NCBI RefSeq assembly: GCF_014650035.1
Contig: NZ_BMUE01000017.1
Coordinates: 79,879 to 143,878 of the forward strand
Length of the DNA stretch: 64,000 nt
DNA from: Streptomyces lucensis JCM 4490
GTDB lineage: Bacteria > Actinomycetota > Actinomycetes > Streptomycetales > Streptomycetaceae
Direction of reading: 5' to 3'
This document shows, piece after piece, positions 27,370 through 36,319 of this stretch; position 1 is the first letter of the stretch, and every line of letters starts with the position of its first letter. A program made the translations under genes and the position numbers. The notes below the pieces were generated by a model, which saw nothing but the letters and a program-made list of their open reading frames with translations, was not told where the DNA came from and did not search any database.

Positions 27370-28959
27370 GTGAGCTCGAAACCCGTCGTACTCATCGCTG
27401 AAGAGCTGTCGCCCGCGACCGTCGACGCGCTCGGCCCGGACTTCGAGATCCGGCACTGCAACGGAGCCGACCGAGCCGAACTGCTCCCCGCCATCGCCGA
27501 CGTCGACGCGATCCTGATCCGCTCCGCCACCAAGGTCGACGCGGAGGCCATCGCGGCCGCCAAGAAGCTGAAGGTGGTCGCGCGAGCCGGCGTCGGCCTG
27601 GACAACGTCGACGTCTCCGCCTCCACCAAGGCCGGCGTGATGGTCGTCAACGCCCCGACCTCCAACATCGTGACCGCCGCCGAGCTGGCCTGCGGTCTGC
27701 TCCTCGCCACCGCCCGCAACATCCCGCAGGCCAACGCCGCGCTGAAGAACGGCGAGTGGAAGCGCAGCAAGTACACGGGCGTCGAGCTGGCCGAGAAGAC
27801 CCTGGGCGTCGTGGGCCTGGGCCGCATCGGCGCCCTCGTCGCCCAGCGCATGTCGGCCTTCGGCATGAAGGTCGTCGCCTACGACCCCTACGTGCAGCCC
27901 GCGCGGGCCGCGCAGATGGGCGTCAAGGTGCTGTCCCTGGACGAGCTGCTGGAGGTCTCCGACTTCATCACCGTCCACCTGCCCAAGACGCCCGAGACCC
28001 TCGGCCTGATCGGCGACGAGGCGCTGCGCAAGGTCAAGCCGAGCGTGCGCGTCGTGAACGCGGCCCGCGGCGGGATCGTCGACGAGGCGGCGCTGTACGC
28101 GGCGCTGAAGGAGGGCCGGGTCGCCGGCGCCGGCCTCGACGTGTACGCCAAGGAGCCGTGCACCGACTCGCCGCTGTTCGAGCTGGACCAGGTCGTGTGC
28201 ACCCCGCACCTCGGCGCCTCCACGGACGAGGCGCAGGAGAAGGCCGGCATCGCCGTCGCCAAGTCGGTGCGCCTCGCCCTCGCCGGTGAGCTGGTGCCGG
28301 ACGCGGTGAACGTCCAGGGCGGTGTGATCGCCGAGGACGTCAAGCCCGGTCTGCCCCTCGCCGAACGCCTCGGCCGCATCTTCACCGCCCTCGCGGGCGA
28401 GGTCGCGGTCCGCCTCGACGTCGAGGTCTACGGCGAGATCACCCAGCACGACGTGAAGGTGCTGGAGCTGTCCGCGCTCAAGGGCGTCTTCGAGGACGTC
28501 GTCGACGAGACGGTGTCGTACGTGAACGCCCCGCTGTTCGCGCAGGAGCGCGGTGTCGAGGTGCGCCTGACCACCAGCTCCGAGTCGGCCGAGCACCGCA
28601 ACGTGGTGACCGTGCGCGGCACGCTGGGCACCGGTGAGGAGGTGTCGGTCTCCGGCACGCTGGCCGGCCCGAAGCACGTGCAGAAGATCGTCGCGGTCGG
28701 CGACTACGACGTCGACCTCGCCCTCGCCGACCACATGGTCGTCCTGCGCTACGAGGACCGTCCCGGTGTCGTCGGCACCGTCGGCCGCATCCTCGGCGAG
28801 GCGGGCCTCAACATCGCCGGCATGCAGGTCGCCCGCGCGGCGGCGGGCGGCGAGGCGCTGGCCGTCCTCACCGTCGACGACACGGTGTCCGCCGGGGTGC
28901 TGGCCGAGGTGGCCGCCGAGATCGGTGCGACGTCCGCCCGCTCGGTGAACCTGGTCTGA
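27370..28959 (+). CDS. serA: D-3-phosphoglycerate dehydrogenase
   Basis: SerA (529 residues) catalyses the first step of serine synthesis, oxidising 3-phosphoglycerate with NAD+. The NAD turn is GVVGLGRIGALVAQRM. The catalytic Arg lies in NAARGGIVDE, the Glu in DVYAKEPCTD and the His in TPHLGASTDEAQEKAG. An intervening domain (about 315-450) and a C-terminal ACT domain (VLRYEDRPGVVGTVGRILGE, from about 455) make it the long actinobacterial type, likely inhibited by serine. GTG 27370 has GAGGACT upstream. Its own promoter should lie in the preceding 270 bases. Confidence 0.95.
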   Translation: MSSKPVVLIAEELSPATVDALGPDFEIRHCNGADRAELLPAIADVDAILIRSATKVDAEAIAAAKKLKVVARAGVGLDNVDVSASTKAGVMVVNAPTSNIVTAAELACGLLLATARNIPQANAALKNGEWKRSKYTGVELAEKTLGVVGLGRIGALVAQRMSAFGMKVVAYDPYVQPARAAQMGVKVLSLDELLEVSDFITVHLPKTPETLGLIGDEALRKVKPSVRVVNAARGGIVDEAALYAALKEGRVAGAGLDVYAKEPCTDSPLFELDQVVCTPHLGASTDEAQEKAGIAVAKSVRLALAGELVPDAVNVQGGVIAEDVKPGLPLAERLGRIFTALAGEVAVRLDVEVYGEITQHDVKVLELSALKGVFEDVVDETVSYVNAPLFAQERGVEVRLTTSSESAEHRNVVTVRGTLGTGEEVSVSGTLAGPKHVQKIVAVGDYDVDLALADHMVVLRYEDRPGVVGTVGRILGEAGLNIAGMQVARAAAGGEALAVLTVDDTVSAGVLAEVAAEIGATSARSVNLV

Positions 28960-28974
28960 CCTGACCGACGCGAG

Positions 28975-29016
28975 AAGCGCCGGACGGGCCGACGTCGGTC
29001 GGCCCGTCCGGCGCTT
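28975..29016. terminator. Strong bidirectional terminator between serA and the MFS gene
   Basis: A perfect 19-bp stem (28975-28993 with 28998-29016) closes a four-base loop. The right arm ends in CTTTC on the + strand. The flanking genes converge, so both can use it. Confidence 0.93.
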
Positions 29017-29025
29017 TCTCGTGCC

Positions 29026-30558
29026 CTACTTCTCCGCGGCCTCGCCCCCGATCCGCCGCAGCGTCAGCGCGGCCCCCACCGCCGCGAGCGCCAGGATCAC
29101 CGCGCCGGCGACCGCCACGCCGTGCATCCCGTCGGTGAAGGCCTGCCGAGCGGCGGCGATCAGCGTCCCGCCGCCGCCCGGCTGGTGGGCCGCCGTGGCC
29201 AGGGCGCCGCCCAGGGTCTCGCGGGCCTCGGCCGGGGCCGTGGCCGGCATGCCGTGGCGGTAGAGGGCCGTGCCGATGGAGCCCAGGACCGCCATGCCGA
29301 GCGCGCCGCCGAACTCGGTGCCGGTCTCCATGAGCGAGGACGCCGTACCGGCCCGCTCCACCGGGGCCGTGCCCATGGCCAGGTCGGTCAGCTGGGACAT
29401 CACCGCGACCACTCCGCAGGCGAGCACCCCGGCCGCGGTCAGCACCAGCCACAGGGAGTCGGTGCCGGTGAAGGCGAGCAGCGCGTAACCGGTGGCGGTG
29501 ACCGCGAAGCCGCCGGCGACGACGTACGCCCGGTTCACGCCCCGCTGGACGAGCTGGGTGGTGAGCGGTGCGGCGACACCGATGAACACCGACGGCAGCA
29601 GGCTCCACAGGGCGGCCGCCAGCGGGCTCTTGCCGAGGACCGACTGCAGGTACTGGGTGGTGAAGATCGCCGAGCCCATCATGCCGAACGCGGAGACGAG
29701 GGTCAGGACGAGCGCCGGCGAGAAGCCGTGGCCCCGGAAGAGGGCCGGCGGGACCAGCGGTGAGCGGGCGGTGCGCTGCCGGTGGACGAACAGGGCCGTG
29801 AAGAGCAGGCCGACGGTGACGGAGACGACGTACAGCGGGTGCCAGCCCTCGGAGGGGATCTCCTTCAGGCCGTAGATCACGGGGAGCACGGCGGCCATCG
29901 ACAGCGGGACGCTCACCAGGTCGAACCGGCCGGGCTCGGGGTTCCTCGACTCCGGCAGCAGCACCGGGCCGAGGAGCAGCAGCAGCGCCATCGCGGGCAG
30001 GTTGACCAGGAAGACCGAGCCCCACCAGAAGTGCTCGACGAGGATGCCGCTCATCACCGAGCCCAGGGCGATGCCGCCGGTCATCACGCCGGACCACAGG
30101 CCGATCGCCTTCGCCCGCTGGGCGGGGTCGGTGAACATCGTGCGCACCAGGGCCATCGTGGACGGCATCAGGGTCGCGCCGCCGATGCCGAGGACGGCGC
30201 GGGCCGCGATCAGTGTCCCGGCGCTGTCCGCGTAGGCCGCGAGGAGCGAGGCGGCGCCGAAGGCCGCGGCGCCCATGAGGAGGAGCCTGCGGCGGCCGAT
30301 GCGGTCGCCGAGGGAGCCCATCGTCATCAGCAGCCCGGCCAGGACGAAGCCGTAGATGTCGAAGATCCACAGCTGCTGCGTGCCGCTCGGGTGCAGGTCG
30401 GCGCTGATCGCCGGGGTGGCGAAGTACAGGACCGACACGTCCATCGAGACCAGCAGCAGCGGCAGCATCAGCACGCCGAGCGCGGTCCACTCCCGGCGTC
30501 CGGCGCGGGTGGAGGGGGTCGGGGGTGCGGTCGGGGAGGTGCTCGTCCGGTTCGTCAT
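29026..30558 (-). CDS. MFS drug/proton antiporter, DHA2 (14-helix) type
   Basis: The 510-residue membrane protein has about 14 hydrophobic segments. The motif between helices 2 and 3 is MGSLGDRIGRRRLLLMG, and motif C-like glycines lie in SGVMTGGIALGSVMSGIL. It resembles the QacA/EmrB-type multidrug exporters of the plasma membrane. A divergent TetR gene starts 98 bases away, which is the usual repressor/efflux pair. A promoter TAGACA-17-TACATT lies right before the ATG, with only seven bases between the -10 and the start. The mRNA is therefore probably leaderless. Confidence 0.9.
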   Translation of the reverse strand: MTNRTSTSPTAPPTPSTRAGRREWTALGVLMLPLLLVSMDVSVLYFATPAISADLHPSGTQQLWIFDIYGFVLAGLLMTMGSLGDRIGRRRLLLMGAAAFGAASLLAAYADSAGTLIAARAVLGIGGATLMPSTMALVRTMFTDPAQRAKAIGLWSGVMTGGIALGSVMSGILVEHFWWGSVFLVNLPAMALLLLLGPVLLPESRNPEPGRFDLVSVPLSMAAVLPVIYGLKEIPSEGWHPLYVVSVTVGLLFTALFVHRQRTARSPLVPPALFRGHGFSPALVLTLVSAFGMMGSAIFTTQYLQSVLGKSPLAAALWSLLPSVFIGVAAPLTTQLVQRGVNRAYVVAGGFAVTATGYALLAFTGTDSLWLVLTAAGVLACGVVAVMSQLTDLAMGTAPVERAGTASSLMETGTEFGGALGMAVLGSIGTALYRHGMPATAPAEARETLGGALATAAHQPGGGGTLIAAARQAFTDGMHGVAVAGAVILALAAVGAALTLRRIGGEAAEK

Positions 30559-30565
30559 GCCAAGG

Positions 30566-30649
30566 AATGTACGGGTGTCTTAAACGCTTGTCTAGAACGC
30601 TTGTATAAGTCATCTGTCTAGGACGGTTGTATGGATCGACGGGTAGGGT
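30566..30649. promoter_or_regulatory. Divergent MFS/TetR promoter region with 13-bp periodic repeats
   Basis: TGTCT or TGTAT starts at 30576, 30589, 30602, 30615 and 30628, each 13 bases apart. The strongest matches are TGTCTTAAACGCTTGT, TGTCTAGAACGCTTGT and TGTCTAGGACGGTTGT. The minus-strand promoter is TAGACA (30589-30594) and TACATT (30566-30571). A + strand -10, TAGGGT, lies at 30644-30649. The repeats are placed as operators for the adjacent TetR. Confidence 0.75.
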
Positions 30650-30655
30650 GACGGC

Positions 30656-31228
30656 ATGGGACACCGTGAGGATCTGCTCGAAGGCGCCAAGAGCTGCCTG
30701 CTGGAGAAGGGCTTCGCGCGCACCACGGCGCGCGACATCGTCAAGGCCTCGGGGACCAACCTGGCCTCGATCGGCTACCACTACGGGTCGAAGGACGCCC
30801 TGCTGGCGCAGGCGTACGTCGCGCTGGTGGAGGGCATGTCCGGCGCCTTCGACGCGGGCGCCGGCCCCGAAGGGGCCCCGGGGTCGCTGGAGCGGTTCCG
30901 GTGGGTGTGGTCGCGCATCGCCGACACGATGCGCGAGCCCGGCTCCGTGTGGCGGCTCAGCATGGAGGTCATGACCATCGAGCTGCCGGGGGTCCGCGCC
31001 CACCTGGCCGCCGCCCAGCGGGAGGGCGGACGCGGCCTGGTGGCGCTGCTCATGGGCATGCCGGAGGAGGAGGTCTCCGACGAGGCCGCGGACACGCTCG
31101 GCCGCTTCTACCTGACCCTGATGACCGGCCTCATCGCCCAGTGGACCTTCGACCCCGAGACGGCCCCCGACGGGGAAGCCCTGACCGAGGGCCTGCGGCA
31201 GGTCGTGGAGGCGGCCCGGGAGAACTGA
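30656..31228 (+). CDS. TetR-family repressor of the MFS exporter
   Basis: The 190-residue protein has the N-terminal TetR helix-turn-helix (EKGFARTTARDIVKASGTNLASIGYHYGSKDALL region, residues about 18-55). The C-terminal ligand-binding domain is helical. It is divergent from the DHA2 exporter, so I infer that it represses that gene and itself and is released by an exported compound. TAGGGT six bases before the ATG and no ribosome binding site suggest leaderless translation. The PucR-family gene converges on it 21 bases downstream. Confidence 0.88.
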   Translation: MGHREDLLEGAKSCLLEKGFARTTARDIVKASGTNLASIGYHYGSKDALLAQAYVALVEGMSGAFDAGAGPEGAPGSLERFRWVWSRIADTMREPGSVWRLSMEVMTIELPGVRAHLAAAQREGGRGLVALLMGMPEEEVSDEAADTLGRFYLTLMTGLIAQWTFDPETAPDGEALTEGLRQVVEAAREN

Positions 31229-31249
31229 CCCGGGCGCCCGGGCGGCCCG

Positions 31250-32464
31250 TCACAGCCGCGCGCGCTTCAGGGCCATGTGCAGCAGCAGCCGGTCCTCGCC
31301 GTCGTCCAGGTCGAGGCCCGTCAGCTGCTCGACGCGGGACAGGCGGTAGTAGAGGGTCTGCCGGTGGATGCCCAGCTCGGCGGCGGTGCGCCCGGCCTGC
31401 CCGGCGCGGTCGAGGTAGACCTCGGCGGTGCGGGCCAGCTCGCGGTGGGCGGGGGAGAGCAGCGGGCCGGCCACCGGGTCGTGCGCCGACTCCGGGGGCA
31501 GCGCGGTCAGCAGCCGGTACGGCCCGATGCGCCCCCACTCCGCGACCGGACCGAACCGCGGCTCGGCCAGCGCGGCGCGTGCCGCCGCGGACGCCTGCCG
31601 CCAGACCTCCCCCAGCTCGGTGAGCCCGATCCGGGGCTCACCGACCCCGGCGGCGGCCACGGCCCTGGACCGGCGCGCGCCCCGCGCCCCCTCCGACTCC
31701 TTCAGCACCCGCGCCGCGGCCGTCAGCGCCGGCGCCGCCACGTCCGCCGAGCGCAGCCGCACCAGCACCGCAAGGCTCTGGGCCGTGGCACCCCACGGGA
31801 GCGTGCACAACGCCGTGGCGTGCGGGATCGTGCGGGCGGACGGCGCGTCGTCCGGATCGGCCGACGGCCAGGGGGCCACGCACACCAGGGTGTGCGGGCC
31901 GTCCGCACGCGCCCCCAGGGCGGTGCGCAGCTCGGCCACCGCCATGTCCTGCTGCCAGCCGCGCTCCGAGGTCAGCACGGCCCGCAGCTCCCGGCCGAGC
32001 CCCGCCCCCGCCTGCTGCTCGTCGGCGAGCAGGGCGCCGATCCGGCCCGTGACCCGCATGGCCGCGTCCAGCTGGGCCTCCGTCGGACCCGGGTCGTCGT
32101 CCAGCAGCCACACGTAGCCGAGGACCACGCCCCGGTGGCGTACCGGCAGGCAGATGCGTCCGCGGTAGACGCCGGCCTCCGGAGTCGGCGGAATGCGCAC
32201 CGGTCCCGTCGCGCGGGTGATGCCGAACCCCTCGAACCACGTCCGCACCGCCGCCGTGGAGCGCCGGGTCAGGATCGATCGGGTGCGCACCGGGTCCAGG
32301 GCCGACGGGTCGAGGTCGCCCTCGCTGTCGTACGCGCCGAAGGCGATCAGCTCGAAGTCCCTGTTCTCCAGGGTCGCCGGGACGCCCAGCAGCTCCGAGA
32401 CCTCGTCGACCAGCTCCTGGTAGTCAGCCTTGTAGTCCGACGTCACCCCCGTATTCTCCCGCAT
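31250..32464 (-). CDS. PucR-family transcriptional regulator, probable activator of proline use
   Basis: This 404-residue protein has a C-terminal PucR-type helix-turn-helix near AGRTAAELGIHRQTLYYRLSRVEQ. The N-terminal half (about 1-170) resembles a GAF-like sensor, including VRHRGVVLGYVWLLDDDP. It is divergent from proline dehydrogenase and pruA, and PucR-type proteins activate the proline genes in other actinobacteria. I infer it senses proline. The start is uncertain: ATG 32464 is used here; ATG 32485 and GTG 32443 are also in frame. Confidence 0.82.
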   Translation of the reverse strand: MRENTGVTSDYKADYQELVDEVSELLGVPATLENRDFELIAFGAYDSEGDLDPSALDPVRTRSILTRRSTAAVRTWFEGFGITRATGPVRIPPTPEAGVYRGRICLPVRHRGVVLGYVWLLDDDPGPTEAQLDAAMRVTGRIGALLADEQQAGAGLGRELRAVLTSERGWQQDMAVAELRTALGARADGPHTLVCVAPWPSADPDDAPSARTIPHATALCTLPWGATAQSLAVLVRLRSADVAAPALTAAARVLKESEGARGARRSRAVAAAGVGEPRIGLTELGEVWRQASAAARAALAEPRFGPVAEWGRIGPYRLLTALPPESAHDPVAGPLLSPAHRELARTAEVYLDRAGQAGRTAAELGIHRQTLYYRLSRVEQLTGLDLDDGEDRLLLHMALKRARL

Positions 32465-32513
32465 TCCCGCGCCGCCTTCATACATCTGTCTGAGATCGCG
32501 TGCACGGATGCGT

Positions 32514-32570
32514 GACAGCTGTCGATGGCTGACGATCGGAGAAATCCATAGGTTTCACGGTGGTTCTCCG
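32514..32570. promoter_or_regulatory. Candidate operators between the PucR and proline dehydrogenase genes
   Basis: The 164-bp divergent gap contains the perfect 10-bp palindrome GACAGCTGTC (32514-32523) and an inverted repeat CGGAGAA (32537-32543) / TTCTCCG (32564-32570). TAGGTT near 32549 could be a -10 for the catabolic genes. The spacing suits regulator binding just upstream of the promoter. Confidence 0.45.
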
Positions 32571-32628
32571 TGCCGTACCCGAATCGTCGGGTGACGGCCG
32601 TTTCGGTGCTTGTCTGTGGAGGTGCCCC

Positions 32629-33609
32629 GTGCTGGGTCCCGTGATTCTCGCCGCGTCGCGCAGCGACCGGATGCGACGCCTGATCTCGGCGGCCCCGGTC
32701 ACCAAGCAGGTCGTCGACCGCTTCATCCCCGGCGAGACCGTGGCCGACATCGTCCCGATCGTCCGCGAGCTGACGGCCAAGGGCCTGGAGCTGACGATGG
32801 ACGTCGTCGGCGAGGACATCACCACCCCGGAGCAGGCCTCCGCCGCCCGGGACGCCTACCTGGAGCTGATCGGCCGGCTCGAGGAGCTGGAGCTCGGCGA
32901 GAAGGTCGAGATGTCGGTCAAGCTGTCCATGTTCGGCCAGGCCCTCCCGTCGCCCGCCACCGCCCTGATCGATGGGCCCTCCGGGCCCGCCCCCGCATTC
33001 CAGGGCGGCCACGAGCTGGCCCTCGCCAACGTCCGCCCGGTCGTCGAGGCCGCCGCCGCCATCGGCACCACCGTCACGCTCGACGCCGAGGACCACACCA
33101 CCCTGGACTCGATGTTCGCCATCCACGAGGAGCTGCGGAAGGACTTCCCGCAGACCGGCTGCGTCATCCAGGCCTACCTCTTCCGCACCGAGGCCGACGC
33201 CCGCCGCCTGGCGGAGTCCGGCAGCCGCGTGCGCCTGGTCAAGGGCGCCTACAAGGAGCCCGCCGAGGTCGCCTACCAGCAGAAGCACGAGATCGACAAG
33301 GCCTACGTGCGCATCCTGAAGACACTGATGGAGGGCGAGGGCTACCCGATGATCGGGTCCCACGACCCGCGCCTGATCTCCATCGCCCAGGAGCTGGCCC
33401 ACCAGGCCGGCCGTAAGCTCGACGAGTACGAGTTCCAGATGCTGTACGGCATCCGCAGCGACGAGCACCTGCGCCTGGCCGCCGAGGGCCACCGCATGCG
33501 CGTCTACACCGCCTACGGCACCGACTGGTACGGCTACTTCATGCGCCGCCTGGCGGAGAAGCCGGCGAACCTGCGCTTCTTCCTCCGCAGCATGGTCAGC
33601 AAGGGCTGA
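32629..33609 (+). CDS. Proline dehydrogenase, monofunctional
   Basis: The 326-residue FAD enzyme oxidises L-proline to pyrroline-5-carboxylate and passes electrons to the respiratory chain. The TIM-barrel pattern includes VEMSVKLSMFGQAL, TTVTLDAEDHTTLDSMF, CVIQAYLFRTEADARRL, RLVKGAYKEP and the C-terminal YGTDWYGYFMRRLAEKPAN that contacts substrate. A Pro/Gly-rich insertion (about residues 105-123, with DGPSGPAPAF) is longer than in most homologues. GTG 32629 follows TGGAGG. It is cotranscribed with pruA (63-base gap). Confidence 0.93.
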   Translation: MLGPVILAASRSDRMRRLISAAPVTKQVVDRFIPGETVADIVPIVRELTAKGLELTMDVVGEDITTPEQASAARDAYLELIGRLEELELGEKVEMSVKLSMFGQALPSPATALIDGPSGPAPAFQGGHELALANVRPVVEAAAAIGTTVTLDAEDHTTLDSMFAIHEELRKDFPQTGCVIQAYLFRTEADARRLAESGSRVRLVKGAYKEPAEVAYQQKHEIDKAYVRILKTLMEGEGYPMIGSHDPRLISIAQELAHQAGRKLDEYEFQMLYGIRSDEHLRLAAEGHRMRVYTAYGTDWYGYFMRRLAEKPANLRFFLRSMVSKG

Positions 33610-33672
33610 GCCGGCCGCCCTCCCACCCACCTCCCCGCGACACCCGCTCACGTACAAGGAGTTACGGATCTC

Positions 33673-35304
33673 ATGGACGCTGTGACCCAGGTCCCCACCC
33701 CCGTCAACGAGCCGGTGCACGGCTACGCCCCCGGCTCGCCCGAGCGCGCCCGCCTGGAGGCCAAGCTCAAGGAGCTGGCGCAGAACCCGATCGACCTGCC
33801 GATGACCATCGGCGGCGAGAAGCGGATGGGCGGCGGCGAGACCATCCAGGTGGTCCAGCCGCACAACCACAAGTCCGTCATCGGCACCCTGCGCAACGCC
33901 ACCCGGCAGGACGCCCAGGACGCCATCGACGCGGCCCTGGCCGCCGCGCCGGCCTGGCGCGCCATGGCCTTCGACGACCGCGCCGCGATCATCCTGCGCG
34001 CCGCCGAGCTGCTGGCCGGCCCGTGGCGCGAGACCATCGCCGCCTCCACCATGCTCGGCCAGTCCAAGACCGCCCAGCAGGCGGAGATCGACAGCCCCTG
34101 CGAGCTGGTCGACTTCTGGCGCTTCAACGTCCACTACGCCCGCCAGATCCTCGCCGAGCAGCCCCCGGCGAACTCCCCGGGCGTGTGGAACCGCCTGGAC
34201 CACCGCCCGCTGGAGGGCTTCGTCTACGCGATCACGCCGTTCAACTTCAGCGCGATCGCCGCGAACCTGCCCACCGCCCCCGCCCTCATGGGCAACGTGG
34301 TGGTCTGGAAGCCGTCCCCGACGCAGACCCACGCGGCCGTCCTGCTCATGCAGCTTCTGGAGGAGGCGGGCCTGCCCAAGGGCGTCATCAACCTCGTCAC
34401 CGGCGACGGCATCGAGGTCTCCAAGGTCGCCCTGGAGCACCGGGACCTCGCGGGCATCCACTTCACCGGTTCGACCAAGACCTTCCAGTACCTGTGGAAG
34501 ACGGTCGGCAACAACATCGAGAAGTACCGCTCCTACCCGCGCCTGGTCGGCGAGACCGGCGGCAAGGACTTCCTGGTCGCCCACCCGAGCGCCGATCGCG
34601 CCGTGCTGAAGACCGCCCTGACCCGCGGCGCCTTCGAGTACCAGGGCCAGAAGTGCTCGGCCACCTCCCGCGCCTACATCCCGGCGTCCATCTGGAACTC
34701 CGGTTTCAAGGAGGAGTTCGCGGCCGAGGTCGACTACCTGACCATGGGTGACGTCACCGACCTGTCGAACTTCATCGGCGCCGTGATCGACGACCGTTCG
34801 TTCGCCAAGAACAAGGCGGCGATCGACCGCGCCAAGCAGGACCCGACCTGCACGATCGTCGCGGGCGGCACGTACGACGACTCGGTCGGCTACTTCGTCC
34901 GCCCGACGGTGATCGAGTGCACCGACCCGGAGAACGAGGTCTTCACGACCGAGTACTTCGGCCCGATCCTCGCGGTCCACGTCTACGAGGACGACAAGTA
35001 CGACGAGATGCTGACCCAGATGGAGTCGGTGTCGGACTACGCCCTCACCGGTTCGGTCGTCGCGAACGACCGCGCGGCGGCGGCGTACACGATGGAGAAG
35101 CTCCGCTTCGCCGCGGGCAACTTCTACATCAACGACAAGTCGACCGGCGCCGTCGTCGGCCAGCAGCCCTTCGGCGGCGGCCGCGCCTCCGGCACCAACG
35201 ACAAGGCCGGCGCCCCGCAGAACCTCCTGCGCTGGACCCTGACCCGGGCCATCAAGGAGACCCTGGTCCCGCCGACCGACTACGCGTACCCGCACATGGG
35301 CTGA
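33673..35304 (+). CDS. pruA: L-glutamate gamma-semialdehyde (P5C) dehydrogenase
   Basis: PruA (543 residues) oxidises glutamate semialdehyde to glutamate with NAD+, the second step of proline use. It has the aldehyde dehydrogenase fold: VVWKPSPTQTHAAVLLMQLL for the cofactor, FTGSTKTF, LVGETGGKDF (general base Glu) and nucleophile C328 in YQGQKCSATSRAY. The length matches the PruA2/RocA-like branch. ATG 33673 has AAGGAG upstream. Together with the proline dehydrogenase it converts proline to glutamate. Confidence 0.95.
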   Translation: MDAVTQVPTPVNEPVHGYAPGSPERARLEAKLKELAQNPIDLPMTIGGEKRMGGGETIQVVQPHNHKSVIGTLRNATRQDAQDAIDAALAAAPAWRAMAFDDRAAIILRAAELLAGPWRETIAASTMLGQSKTAQQAEIDSPCELVDFWRFNVHYARQILAEQPPANSPGVWNRLDHRPLEGFVYAITPFNFSAIAANLPTAPALMGNVVVWKPSPTQTHAAVLLMQLLEEAGLPKGVINLVTGDGIEVSKVALEHRDLAGIHFTGSTKTFQYLWKTVGNNIEKYRSYPRLVGETGGKDFLVAHPSADRAVLKTALTRGAFEYQGQKCSATSRAYIPASIWNSGFKEEFAAEVDYLTMGDVTDLSNFIGAVIDDRSFAKNKAAIDRAKQDPTCTIVAGGTYDDSVGYFVRPTVIECTDPENEVFTTEYFGPILAVHVYEDDKYDEMLTQMESVSDYALTGSVVANDRAAAAYTMEKLRFAAGNFYINDKSTGAVVGQQPFGGGRASGTNDKAGAPQNLLRWTLTRAIKETLVPPTDYAYPHMG

Positions 35305-35321
35305 TCCGCCCTCCCGTGACC

Positions 35322-35367
35322 ACGGGCCGGGAAGCCTGCCGACGAACGAGCAGGCTCCCCGGCCCGT
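35322..35367. terminator. Hairpin after pruA, shared with the converging hydrolase
   Basis: ACGGGCCGGG (35322-35331) and AGCCTGC (35333-35339) pair with GCAGGCT (35350-35356) and CCCGGCCCGT (35358-35367). One A/C mismatch interrupts the 17 paired positions. The genes on both sides converge here. Confidence 0.9.
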
Positions 35368-35386
35368 CGCCATGTCCGGCGGGCGC

Positions 35387-36265
35387 TCAGCCGCGCGGCA
35401 GGCGCCGGTCGAGGAAGTCCCGCATCAGCCCCGCGATCTGGTCCGCGTGGGTCTCCAGGGCGAAGTGACCTGCGGGCAGCAGATGGATCTCGGCCTCGGG
35501 CAGGTCCCGGCGGAAGGCGAGCGCGCCCTCGGGCACGAAGATCTCGTCGTGGGCGCCCCACACCGCGAGCAGCGGGACCCGGCTGGTGCGGAAGTACTCG
35601 TGGAAGGCCGGGTAGAGCGCGAAGTTGGCGCCGTAGTCCGATATCAGGTCGAGCTGTATCTCCGCCTGCCCCGGGCGGGCGACCCGCGCCGCGTCGTGCT
35701 CGTAGGCGTCGGGGCTGACCAGCGTGGGATCCGGGACGCCGTGCAGGTACTGCCACTTGACGCCGTCCAGGGTGTAGATCTCCCGCACGGCCGCCTCGGT
35801 CTCGGGCGTCCGCTTCTCGATCAGCGCCAGCACCGGAGCCCAGGCCTCGGCGCCGAGCCCTTCCTCGTAGGCGTTGCCGTTCTGCGTGACGATCGCGGTC
35901 ACCCGCTCCGGATGCGCGAGGGCGAGGCGCAGGCCGATCGGGGCGCCGTAGTCCTGGATGTAGAGGGCGTACCGCTCCAGCCCCAGCAGCCGGGTGAACT
36001 CCTCTGTCACCGAGGCCAGTTCGTCGAAGGTGTACCGGAACCCGGCGGCGTCCGGCGCCGCCGAGCGGCCGAAGCCGACGTGGTCCGGGGCGATGACCCG
36101 GTACCGGTCGGCGAGCAGCGGGATCAGGTCCCGGAACATGTGGGAGCTGCTCGGGAAGCCGTGCAGGAGCAGCAGCACGGGCGCGCCGGCGGGGCCGGCC
36201 TCGCGGTAGTACACGTCGAGACCGCGGACGCTGACGGTGCGGTGGTGAACCCGGTGAGTAGCCAT
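35387..36265 (-). CDS. Alpha/beta hydrolase with an Asp nucleophile
   Basis: The 292-residue enzyme has the oxyanion-hole segment LLLHGFPSSSHMFRDLIPLL and the nucleophile elbow YIQDYGAPIG. There the Ser of esterases is replaced by D105. The catalytic His is in AGHFALETH. An Asp nucleophile is typical of epoxide hydrolases and haloalkane or haloacid dehalogenases of this fold, so that chemistry is more likely than ester cleavage. The substrate is unknown. It starts 70 bases from a divergent GNAT gene, and a dyad lies in between. Confidence 0.85.
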   Translation of the reverse strand: MATHRVHHRTVSVRGLDVYYREAGPAGAPVLLLLHGFPSSSHMFRDLIPLLADRYRVIAPDHVGFGRSAAPDAAGFRYTFDELASVTEEFTRLLGLERYALYIQDYGAPIGLRLALAHPERVTAIVTQNGNAYEEGLGAEAWAPVLALIEKRTPETEAAVREIYTLDGVKWQYLHGVPDPTLVSPDAYEHDAARVARPGQAEIQLDLISDYGANFALYPAFHEYFRTSRVPLLAVWGAHDEIFVPEGALAFRRDLPEAEIHLLPAGHFALETHADQIAGLMRDFLDRRLPRG

Positions 36266-36289
36266 GGGAGCAGTCCAGCACGCCCATGC

Positions 36290-36319
36290 CTAACCAGTCA
36301 AGGCGTTTTGAAAGGTTAG
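36290..36319. promoter_or_regulatory. Dyad operator candidate between hydrolase and GNAT
   Basis: CTAACC (36290-36295) and GGTTAG (36314-36319) are inverted, with CAA/TTG pairing further in at matching distance. GATACT (36324-36329) is a likely -10 for the GNAT gene and ends six bases before its ATG. The dyad would cover the -35 to -10 spacer. Confidence 0.55.
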
